NCBI RefSeq assembly: GCF_000292915.1
Contig: NC_018514.1
Span: forward strand, 868,001 to 932,000
From: Burkholderia cepacia GG4
GTDB taxonomy: Bacteria > Pseudomonadota > Gammaproteobacteria > Burkholderiales > Burkholderiaceae
DNA length: 64,000 bases
Direction: 5' to 3'
The notes beneath the pieces were generated by a model. It made no database searches. It saw nothing but the letters and a program-made list of their open reading frames with translations, and had not been told where the DNA came from. Of this stretch, positions 52,794-59,463 are shown one piece after another; positions within the stretch are counted from its first letter, which is position 1, and the number at the start of each line of letters is the position of its first letter. The translations under genes were made by a program, and so were the position numbers.

Positions 52794-53863
52794 ACCTTGA
52801 CCCGAATGGGCTCAATCCCCCGTGCGTCAGCGTAGGTTTCCGCCGATGTATCCGACATGTGGCCGAGCAAAGCCTTCGTGTCGATCCCTCCCTGTTTGTC
52901 GTACAGGCGCTTCGCCAAGCTCCGGATTTCGTGAAACGACGGGGCATTCTCATCCGGGATCTTGGCCTTTCTGCGGGCCCGCGCGAAAGCAGCCGAGATG
53001 ACCGCCAGACCGACCGGGGCACCCGGCACGGTTCCGTTCTTTCTGGTCGTGTAGTGGATCAGGTACTGGCTGATGACGCCGGTCTTCTTGCAGCGTGCGA
53101 TCACGTCGGCGAGCGCCATGCCAATTGCATCGAGACGCAGCGTCGTCGGGATCTCGACGACAACGCCAGTCTTCTGGCGCGTGACTCGTGCGTGGCCATG
53201 CTTGACCCATGAGCGCTCCCAGCGCGCACAGGTCGAGCGGTCCTGGCCTGATACGAGGGCCAGCAACATCGCGTTCTCCAGCCAGCTCGTGACGGTCGGC
53301 GCTTGCGCCAGGATCTTCTGAAACGTCTCGAGCGTCAGGCGACTGCGCTTCGTCTTGAACTTCACCCCCTCGGTGAGCAGCGCCGGGTTAGCGCTCATCC
53401 ATCCAAGAGATACGCCACGCCGGCACACGGCCATGCTGCGTGCGCGCACAACCTTGGCGAGGGCAATTTTCCCGTCTGCGACGATCGCCTCGAGAATGTC
53501 CGCGAAGTGCTTCGTCGTCAGCTCCGCGCATTTGATCTTGCCGAGCTTCGCCTCCAGCCGTCCGTCCGAGAGCTTCCTGCTCTGCGCGGTGTTGTATTTC
53601 TCGGAGACCGGCATCTTCTTCAGCAGCTCGCTGAAAGTGGGCGAATCGCTCTCGACGCGCTCAGCCAGGGTCTTCGCAGACTTCCCGGTCGCGACGAGCA
53701 TGTTCGCCTCGGTTGCCTCGTAGATCGCTTGAGCGAGCGGGATGCGACCCAGCACGTGAGTCTTCTTCGTGCGCGGGTCGTACCAGGTGAAATATCCCGG
53801 GCGCGGCTCATGCAGATGCTCCGGCCAGTTTGCGCGGGTCCGGACGCGCGGGCGTGCTGCCAT
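52784..53863 (-). CDS. int: phage-type tyrosine integrase
   Basis: A 359-residue integrase with an arm-type N-terminus (GYFTWYDPRTKKTHVLGRIP), a core-binding helix bundle and a catalytic domain. Catalytic residues visible are Arg in SGQDRST, HxxR in SFHEIRSLAKRLY, His in LLGHMSD and Tyr in TSAETYADARG. It reads toward the left edge of the island, next to three direct repeats, and its start overlaps the excisionase stop. It probably integrated this element near or into the toxin gene. Confidence 0.87.
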   Translation of the reverse strand: MAARPRVRTRANWPEHLHEPRPGYFTWYDPRTKKTHVLGRIPLAQAIYEATEANMLVATGKSAKTLAERVESDSPTFSELLKKMPVSEKYNTAQSRKLSDGRLEAKLGKIKCAELTTKHFADILEAIVADGKIALAKVVRARSMAVCRRGVSLGWMSANPALLTEGVKFKTKRSRLTLETFQKILAQAPTVTSWLENAMLLALVSGQDRSTCARWERSWVKHGHARVTRQKTGVVVEIPTTLRLDAIGMALADVIARCKKTGVISQYLIHYTTRKNGTVPGAPVGLAVISAAFARARRKAKIPDENAPSFHEIRSLAKRLYDKQGGIDTKALLGHMSDTSAETYADARGIEPIRVKVSS

Positions 53864-54138
53864 TATGCAATCCTATGGATAAGGCGAGGGCGCATGTTGT
53901 CTTGGTAGACGGCGTTCTGCTCGACGTAGTATGCGTTGCCGACCTTGATCGGCGGCGGATAGATCTTCCCATCCTTGATCCACCGCGACGCCGTGCGCAT
54001 GGCAGGCGCCGGGCTGAATTCTTGTGCGAGCCAATCGCTAAGTCTGATTTTCAATTGATTCCCCACTGGTTCCGGGTCACTTCCAATATCCGTTGTGCTG
54101 CTTCCTGCAATCTCAGGCTCCGGCTGGCTGGGCGACAC
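53863..54138 (-). CDS. excisionase-like protein (Xis/MerR-type helix-turn-helix)
   Basis: A 91-residue protein whose C-terminal half (RLSDWLAQEF, MRTASRWIKDGKIYPPPIKV, NAYYVEQNAVY) is a winged-helix excisionase pattern. It is coupled to the integrase gene (stop overlaps start). The N-terminal 28 residues are low complexity, so translation may begin later. It would steer the integrase toward excision. Confidence 0.75.
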   Translation of the reverse strand: MSPSQPEPEIAGSSTTDIGSDPEPVGNQLKIRLSDWLAQEFSPAPAMRTASRWIKDGKIYPPPIKVGNAYYVEQNAVYQDNMRPRLIHRIA

Positions 54139-54751
54139 GCTGGAACTCGACGACCCAGACCCACGGGTTTGCTTCCCAGCCGTGGCCGCGCGCAGCGTTC
54201 AGGCCGTCCCAGAGATCACGGTAGGCGCGGATGCTCGGCGGCCGATCCGCGCCGGCGCAGTAGCCGCGCGCGAGATGTTCTTCGATCGTCACGCCTTCCG
54301 CGCGTGCGTCCGTTTCGCTGATGTGCTGGAGCCGCTCGACGCGCACGCCGGTGATCTTGAGCGTGATGCGCGACGCCCAGCGAGGCATGTGGATGGACGG
54401 CTTCCAAGTGCCATAGACGTATTCGTCGGGAGTGAAGCCGTCCGCTCTATAAACCACATCGTCATCTCGCCGCGTTTCTGGAGTCGTATTGCCGCGGTAC
54501 ATGTGGGCGAACGTCTCGCGCACCCACAGCCGATAATCGGCAGCGAATCGAGACTTTCGCCACGGATCCCACTGAGAAGTGCCGACGCCGATTCCGGACG
54601 GGCCGATGCCCATCCATTGATCGCGGCACACGCTTACTTCCGTCGTCCGAGCATCGGGCTGCAGCTTCATCACGCGCCGCGTCTGCGTCTTGCTGCCGTC
54701 GAGGATGGCCCTTACCATCGGGCCGGAAAACAAAATCGGGAGTTCACGCAT
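54113..54751 (-). CDS. phage ASCH-domain-like protein
   Basis: A 212-residue protein opening RELPILFSGPMVRAILDGSK, followed by TQTRRV, then LWVRETFA and ASRITLKITGVRVERLQHIS. This is the pattern of phage ASCH-domain proteins, thought to bind RNA or modified nucleotides. It is frequent in temperate phages of Burkholderia and Pseudomonas. Its 3' end overlaps the excisionase start by 26 bp. Its start codon shares the sequence CATG with the start of the opposite gene at 54750. Confidence 0.72.
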   Translation of the reverse strand: MRELPILFSGPMVRAILDGSKTQTRRVMKLQPDARTTEVSVCRDQWMGIGPSGIGVGTSQWDPWRKSRFAADYRLWVRETFAHMYRGNTTPETRRDDDVVYRADGFTPDEYVYGTWKPSIHMPRWASRITLKITGVRVERLQHISETDARAEGVTIEEHLARGYCAGADRPPSIRAYRDLWDGLNAARGHGWEANPWVWVVEFQRVAQPAGA

Positions 54752-55286
54752 GGATTCATTCCATCGATCGGATTGGTTGTCATTGGCACAGACTGGCGCT
54801 TCGATACTCGCTATCGCAGGAGCCTATGGGGTGGTGTTTTTTCAACATCACCTTCAAAGCAAGCGCGAACAAGACCGGGAACTTGAAGGTGCAAAGTTCC
54901 AGTTTGGCGGTTGGCATGGAATCGCCAACGAGGCAATTCGACTCATAATGGACTTGCCGTGCGAGCCGACGACAGCGCTGGACGACGCTCGAGAGTATTT
55001 TTTGACGCGCGAGAATCGCCTTGTGCGCGAACTCGCCCTTCACGCTCTTAACGCAATTCGACTAGAAGATGTGCGCCCGTACTCGCTGCTCACTTCGATT
55101 CTTGAGCTTCGTCTGGCAACGGCAGCAAGTCTTGATTTCTTCCCGACTGGAGACCTGACTGTCGACATGCGTCTGCGTGAATGGCTTGCGAGCCAGGGCG
55201 AAATCGATAATCTTCGCGAGGTGGCCGGAAGGGCGCGACATCACTTCGAGAATCATGACCCAGCGCGCTCGGCATTTCGGCCGTAG
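54750..55286 (+). CDS. membrane-anchored hypothetical protein
   Basis: A 178-residue protein with one N-terminal transmembrane helix (LAQTGASILAIAGAYGVVFF) and a helical cytoplasmic part. It is the only plus-strand gene in a minus-strand phage cluster, with lower GC than the host, which marks it as a likely accessory (moron-type) gene. ATG 54750 is preceded by GGGAG. I recognise no family. It shares layout (short membrane anchor then charged helices) with the protein at 57091. Confidence 0.65.
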   Translation: MDSFHRSDWLSLAQTGASILAIAGAYGVVFFQHHLQSKREQDRELEGAKFQFGGWHGIANEAIRLIMDLPCEPTTALDDAREYFLTRENRLVRELALHALNAIRLEDVRPYSLLTSILELRLATAASLDFFPTGDLTVDMRLREWLASQGEIDNLREVAGRARHHFENHDPARSAFRP

Positions 55287-55319
55287 GGCGCAGCGCCTCA
55301 TCGTAGTCCCTCCGGAAAT

Positions 55320-56018
55320 TCATGATTTGTGCTTCGGCGTGGCCGATGCCTGATCCTCGATCGCACGCTGCACGTTCGCGAGGAACGATTTCGGACTGTC
55401 TGCAAGCGCTGCAACGAGCCTGCGCACAAACGCGCCAAGCTCTGTGTCCGGGTTCGGCGCTGCTGCGGGCTGCTCGACAGGTGCATCGCACTCAGCCAGA
55501 AGCGCGGCGCGATATTGCCCCATCGTCTCAAATGACATTGCATATGCGTCGTTCGCGATCAGATCGCGGATCGGCGCTGCTGCGGGCTGCGAAGGCGCAA
55601 GAGCAATCCGATGCTCGCAATCGTTTTCGGATATTGAAGTCGGGAATTCCCTATTGTTCGATGGAGGTGGGGATTCAAAAATGTCGCTGGTGGGGCAATT
55701 CGCTTGTATCCGCCGGCCTGCTGCCTCGCTCCCTCCCAGGGGAGCGGGGCTTTTTTCTGGCTGCTCGACATGGGATGCGGCGAGCAGTTCGAGGGCGGCC
55801 TCGGCGCGAGTAAGCGCGATGCCGGGAAGGCCGGCATTGAGATTCGTCGCGATGCTTTTCAGTAGGTCCGTCAGCGCATCAGCACGGCTCTTGTCGCTCA
55901 AGTTTTCCGGCGAACCGCCGTTATCCTCTCCGGACAGCGCTCGAGCCTCGGATGCTGATCTTTTTTCTTGCCCGCTCTCCATTTGGTTGAGCGGGCTTTT
56001 TTCGTTGTGGGTGGTCAT
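55320..56018 (-). CDS. hypothetical phage protein
   Basis: A 232-residue hydrophilic protein rich in Ala, Ser, Glu and Pro (EKSPLNQMESGQEKRSASEA near the start, ELGAFVRRLVAALADSPKSF near the end). It resembles variable early-region phage proteins but has no recognised domain. Two plus-strand terminator-like hairpins lie inside its reading frame. ATG 56018 lies 19 bp from the stop of the PAPS-reductase-like gene, consistent with one transcript. Confidence 0.6.
   Translation of the reverse strand: MTTHNEKSPLNQMESGQEKRSASEARALSGEDNGGSPENLSDKSRADALTDLLKSIATNLNAGLPGIALTRAEAALELLAASHVEQPEKSPAPLGGSEAAGRRIQANCPTSDIFESPPPSNNREFPTSISENDCEHRIALAPSQPAAAPIRDLIANDAYAMSFETMGQYRAALLAECDAPVEQPAAAPNPDTELGAFVRRLVAALADSPKSFLANVQRAIEDQASATPKHKS
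55733..55766 (+). terminator. plus-strand intrinsic terminator, antisense to a phage gene
   Basis: An 11-bp stem with one G-U pair (GCCTCGCTCCC with GGGAGCGGGGC, 6-nt loop) followed by six T on the plus strand, within the minus-strand gene 55320-56018. Confidence 0.6.
55970..56002 (+). terminator. second plus-strand intrinsic terminator, antisense to the same gene
   Basis: Stem GCCCGCTC/GAGCGGGC with 11-nt loop followed by six T on the plus strand, covering the 5' end of the minus-strand gene. Its orientation would stop antisense transcription entering the phage operon. Confidence 0.65.
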
Positions 56019-56036
56019 GGTGTGGTCCTCAGGTGG

Positions 56037-56894
56037 TCAGTCGCCGCACATGCAGTCGATGAGCGTGTCATCGTCTTCGTGCTCGGGAAATTCGAGCGGG
56101 ATCTGCTTCGCATAGAACTCGGCTTCGCGCAGCAGCTCGGAATAGCAGGGACGGTCGTTTCGGAACGTGGCGCCGGACGGGCGCGATTCCTCGTTGATCC
56201 ACCAGGCAGCTAGCTCGGGCCGCGTAACGAACGCGCGAACGATCTTGTGCCGCGCCTTCAGGAAGCAGCCGTCACAGTTGCCGAAATCGCCTTCCGGATC
56301 GAGTGCAAGGTCGAACGGTTGGGTGCGCCAGAACGCGAGAACATCGGCCTTGCGCACGTTGGCACGCGCGAGTGGCAGATTCGGAATGCCGCCACCGTTG
56401 TCACGACCGGGTGCTAAGAGACGTGCGACGCGCCGCGGCTCGTCGGCTCGAATCCCCATGACGTTGTCCCATTCGTCGTAACCCTGCGAAAGCATGAACG
56501 CACGGCCGGCTTTCACCTTCAGGTTTGCGGTGCAGGTGCGCATCACCGGGTTTGGCAGGATGCCAAGCGCGTCATTCAGGCGCGAGAATGGTTCGCCTTT
56601 CCGACTGGCCGTTTCGAAATTCGTGATCCGGACGTGGCACCGGGAGCGCGATCCTTCTTCGAAACCGTCCCACTCGATCCAGGTGATCGGCACATGCCAT
56701 CGATGAGCGCACTCATTGATGAACATGAGCGTTTCCTCGCGCTCCTTACCAGTGTTCTGGAACGTCACGATGCAGTCGTCAGGCAAGCCGCCATTCGCTT
56801 CGAGCAACTGATGCAGCATGTATCCCGACGTGCGTCCGCCGCTAAAGCAGATCTGCGCCGGTCCCTCGATCAGGTATGGGTTACGCGAAGTCAT
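56037..56894 (-). CDS. phage PAPS-reductase/ATP-pyrophosphatase-like protein
   Basis: A 285-residue member of the adenine-nucleotide alpha-hydrolase (PP-loop) superfamily with modified P-loop QICFSGGRTSGYM and the adjacent FQNTGKEREETL. It has Cys residues that could bind a metal or cluster (RTCTANLK, CDGCFLK, CMCGD). Phages often carry such proteins; roles proposed include DNA or nucleotide sulfur chemistry related to DndC, or anti-defence. Ordinary assimilatory sulfate reduction is unlikely in this setting. Confidence 0.77.
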   Translation of the reverse strand: MTSRNPYLIEGPAQICFSGGRTSGYMLHQLLEANGGLPDDCIVTFQNTGKEREETLMFINECAHRWHVPITWIEWDGFEEGSRSRCHVRITNFETASRKGEPFSRLNDALGILPNPVMRTCTANLKVKAGRAFMLSQGYDEWDNVMGIRADEPRRVARLLAPGRDNGGGIPNLPLARANVRKADVLAFWRTQPFDLALDPEGDFGNCDGCFLKARHKIVRAFVTRPELAAWWINEESRPSGATFRNDRPCYSELLREAEFYAKQIPLEFPEHEDDDTLIDCMCGD

Positions 56895-56909
56895 CGCATC
56901 CTCAAATGA

Positions 56910-56983
56910 GAAAAGAAGCGGGCGCTACGAAGGACGCCTGCAAAGTGCTACTGCCAGGGGAAACACGAAAAGAGCGGGCGCTA
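56910..56983. repeat. direct repeat upstream of the PAPS-reductase-like gene
   Basis: GAAAAGAAGCGGGCGCTA (56910-56927) recurs as GAAAAGAGCGGGCGCTA (56967-56983), 57 bp apart, in the leader of the minus-strand gene at 56894. Possible regulator-binding or recombination relic. Confidence 0.45.
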
Positions 56984-57000
56984 TACAAGCCGCCCACAAG

Positions 57001-57039
57001 AAAAAGCCACGCATCCGAGGCACCGGAATGCGCGTGGCT
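57001..57039 (-). terminator. minus-strand intrinsic terminator
   Basis: On the minus strand AGCCACGC and GCGTGGCT pair around a 19-nt loop, followed by five T. It would stop transcripts from the small genes at 57707-58290 before the PAPS-reductase-like gene. Confidence 0.6.
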
Positions 57040-57090
57040 ACGGGGTAAGGTGGTCGTGCTAGGATTTGCACCAATACATGCGGGGGTGCA

Positions 57091-57735
57091 ATGGGCGCAA
57101 AGAAAGTGCTTTCGGCGCAACAGACGCGTGAGACGGCCGTTGGTCTCGCGGGATTTGCTCTGGGGTTGTCGTTCGCTTGTTTAGTTGTGCACATGCCCGG
57201 CGGATCAGGCGAATGGGCTTCATGGGCGCAAGCGATTGGTACTGTTGGGGCCGTAATTGGAGCTATCTGGGCGGCGTACCACCAGACAGATCACGCCAGA
57301 AAAAGCGCCGAAAAACACGAGCGTGAGAGCGACACACGTGCTTATGGACTTCTTCAGTCCATTGTTTTGCGCCTCTACTCAAACACACAGTCCCTGGCGA
57401 GCCATCTAGCAAAAGCGCAGAAGCAGGAGGACCTTAGCCGTAGGCAACGACGCAGAGACGAATTTGACCAGCTTCATACTGCGATTGCTGAACTGCCTGT
57501 GCATGTGTTTCCAGATTTCAGATCGGTAACTTGCTTGCTTGATGCCCGGCAACTCTCCGACGAGGTACTCGCGTTGGCGCAGGACTATGCGTCTAAAGAA
57601 GGTATGTTCTCTGGAATTGAAAAAAAAGAAGATCCAGCACCATGGCAATCCTTTCAGGAACGAGCGATGCTCATTTTTGAAGAGCTTTCTGATGGAATCA
57701 AACGCATCAGGCTTGGGGTTCCTGAGATCGAATGA
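57091..57735 (+). CDS. hypothetical membrane protein
   Basis: A 214-residue protein with two N-terminal transmembrane helices (TAVGLAGFALGLSFACLVVH and WAQAIGTVGAVIGAIWAAYH) and a coiled-coil-like cytoplasmic region (about 65-130). It is a plus-strand gene in the phage region with low GC and no recognised family. Placement and composition suggest a cargo gene. Its 3' end overlaps the end of the small minus-strand gene at 57707. Confidence 0.65.
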   Translation: MGAKKVLSAQQTRETAVGLAGFALGLSFACLVVHMPGGSGEWASWAQAIGTVGAVIGAIWAAYHQTDHARKSAEKHERESDTRAYGLLQSIVLRLYSNTQSLASHLAKAQKQEDLSRRQRRRDEFDQLHTAIAELPVHVFPDFRSVTCLLDARQLSDEVLALAQDYASKEGMFSGIEKKEDPAPWQSFQERAMLIFEELSDGIKRIRLGVPEIE

Positions 57736-57862
57736 GAGAGTACGTACAGTAGGTACTTGTGCAGCGCGCGGACTCATCCCATTGTTGGGTGGTGGCGAGA
57801 ACGAGCACGACGACGATGAGCACGGCGAGGCTCTTAAGCCACAGGATCAGGAGAGCTTTCAC
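57707..57862 (-). CDS. 51-residue membrane protein
   Basis: Starts at GTG 57862 after GGGAG (MKALLILWLKSLAVLIVVV) with one transmembrane helix and a short Cys-containing tail. Its start overlaps the stop of the next small gene upstream as GTGA, a sign of coupled translation. It is typical of small phage membrane proteins; role unknown. Confidence 0.55.
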   Translation of the reverse strand: MKALLILWLKSLAVLIVVVLVLATTQQWDESARCTSTYCTYSLIRSQEPQA

Positions 57863-57960
57863 GACCACACTCCCATGAGACAGTCGATCGGAGGGGCGAT
57901 GGCGCCGGCGAGCAGATAGAGGCCGGCGATTAGACAGAGCGGAATCCAATCTCGATTCAT
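57859..57960 (-). CDS. 33-residue membrane protein
   Basis: MNRDWIPLCLIAGLYLLAGA then IAPPIDCLMGVWS: one hydrophobic helix. Its stop overlaps the start of the 51-residue protein. The two may act together, for example as host-membrane or lysis-related factors, but there is no direct evidence. Confidence 0.5.
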   Translation of the reverse strand: MNRDWIPLCLIAGLYLLAGAIAPPIDCLMGVWS

Positions 57961-57996
57961 GGTCATCTCGCGTTGTTGTAGTTGGGGAGGCCGGCG

Positions 57997-58290
57997 TCAG
58001 ATGACGGAGGTGAGCGTCATGCTTCCGTCGCCGTGCTCGGCCCGGATCATCAGTCCCGGTCGACGGAACAGCTCGGGACGCAGCTCGCGAAGTGCTCTGG
58101 TGTAGCTCTCCGGCGCTTCGAAGCCGTTGCCAATCAGTGACGTCGAGCATGCGAGATCGGGATCGGCTTCAGTTGGAATGGAGAAGGACGCGAGCATCGG
58201 GATCTTGTGTTGTTGGCAGATCGCAATGATCTGGGTCATAAGCGGCGAGATTTGCTCGTCGTAAATCTGTTCCTTGTTGGTGGTTTCCAT
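57997..58290 (-). CDS. hypothetical phage protein
   Basis: A 97-residue soluble acidic protein (METTNKEQIYDEQISPLMTQ, IIAICQQHKIPMLASFSIPT). Similar short proteins occur in early regions of Burkholderia and Pseudomonas prophages; no function known. It is the first called gene of the minus-strand group and lies downstream of the promoter at 58810-58838. Confidence 0.65.
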   Translation of the reverse strand: METTNKEQIYDEQISPLMTQIIAICQQHKIPMLASFSIPTEADPDLACSTSLIGNGFEAPESYTRALRELRPELFRRPGLMIRAEHGDGSMTLTSVI

Positions 58291-58809
58291 CTTCGTTTCT
58301 CTTCGTCATTTGTTAGTCGTTGCGCTTGCGGCCGTATCTCCGCCGGAGATCAAACGCAACGACGAACAGCATTGCAGTAGCAAAGACACCTAGACCAGTG
58401 CCAATAAGCAATGTGGAAATAAATTCGTTATCCGAAGTGTATTGAGGCCGATTAGATATCTGGCGGCCTGACTGCGCTCACGGAAGGGCACTACCTGCGC
58501 AATGCCATTCGATCAGCGCGGTCCGTTCTCTCAAGAATGTGCGGCGTCGAGGGCAAGAGAGAAAACAGCACTCAGGGAGGACGCCTCGGTTCCACTACGA
58601 GGTGACCATGTATACGGGCTATTTAGAGCCGCCGCGACGGCTTGAGGCGTCCTCACTGAAAGCTGTTGACGGTGTCGGGCGCTACCCCGTTTCTCGGCCA
58701 CACCGTTGGGCCGGCCGGTTGCTCCCTGTACTGCGGTCCCGGCGCACTAGCACTCTTAAAGATCGACCGCTGAGGCGGTGGCGCAGCGGTCTGTCCTGCG
58801 TTGAGATTG
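58291..58809. other. phage-region leader without a clear gene
   Basis: A minus-strand frame ending at 58313 encodes a membrane helix (STLLIGTGLGVFATAMLFVV) with an RRRYGRKRND tail but has no good start codon, so it may be a small gene with an alternative start or a fragment. A 16-nt inverted repeat (one mismatch) at 58572-58587 and 58644-58659, and a GACCGCTG/CAGCGGTC hairpin at 58765-58791, suggest structured RNA or regulatory DNA. Confidence 0.4.
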
Positions 58810-58851
58810 ATAATCACATACGTGATTTATTGTGTCAACACATTTGTGATT
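58810..58851 (-). promoter_or_regulatory. phage-like promoter with operator repeats
   Basis: On the minus strand TTGACA (58833-58838) and GATTAT (58810-58815) are spaced 17 bp. The spacer contains the palindrome AATCAC-N4-GTGATT (58812-58827), and TTGTGATT recurs at 58844-58851. A TGTGT/ACACA repeat overlaps the -35. This looks like an early promoter controlled by a repressor, driving the minus-strand genes from 58290 leftward. Confidence 0.6.
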
Positions 58852-58880
58852 GCAGTGTGCGAAGCGATCGAGGCAAATCT

Positions 58881-59015
58881 ATGAACGATATCGACTTGGG
58901 GCGATATGCGCCTCGACGCAGAAAACTGCTCCAAAGCAGGCCTCGAAGGCCATTGTTGTCTGGTAGCGGCCAGTTCCTGGGGGGTATTGGTCGATCGAGA
59001 TTCGCGGGGGAATGA
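58881..59015 (+). CDS. possible 44-residue protein
   Basis: MNDIDLGRYAPRRRKLLQSR and on to RSRFAGE, with GAGG seven bases upstream. Basic, no domain recognised. Its location just downstream of the operator region would suit a small regulator, but the sequence gives no further support. Confidence 0.3.
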   Translation: MNDIDLGRYAPRRRKLLQSRPRRPLLSGSGQFLGGIGRSRFAGE

Positions 59016-59463
59016 CATTTCCTTTGTCACCTCGGTCTGTCATTCCGGATGCTCATGACGGCTACCGCTCGACCCCAAAAGCCGTCATTTGAGTCGCTGT
59101 AGTGGCTACGACCGTTTTCGAGGTTCAAGAGCCATCCGGCTACGCGATTTCCGCAGGCTAGAGATTCCCCCGGCCCCCTCAATGTCTATCCGGCGCATAC
59201 ATTGACAGGAGCAACTATCCAAGGTTGGCAGCGGTCTCGCGCTTCAGGACATTCGCCCTAGGTGCAACGTTCCTGGGACATGGGAACTCATGCCGATCGC
59301 GTTAATGCGGCTCAAATGCGTCGTGTAGTCCAATCTTAGCGTCGCAAGGAGCAGCAAGAAGTTCGTCACGACCGAAACTTGTGTTCGATGCGAACCGACA
59401 GACTAAACTCTGAGTCAATCGGCGTTACGGCGTGGTGTCGTTCGCTATGCAAGCACACGGAAA
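59016..59463. other. intergenic region before the NTPase-nuclease gene
   Basis: 448 bp without a gene that I can support. A hairpin with arms ATGACGGCT (59055-59063) and AGCCGTCAT (59080-59088) lies here. The region separates the phage-type genes from the putative defence module and probably holds its promoter; no convincing -10/-35 pair was found. Confidence 0.4.

Noticed and set aside
58741..58800. Possible tRNA or tRNA fragment at the hairpin 58765-58791
   Set aside because: An 8-bp stem is present but there are no T-arm or anticodon-arm features, and no CCA end. I found no tRNA or rRNA gene in the window.
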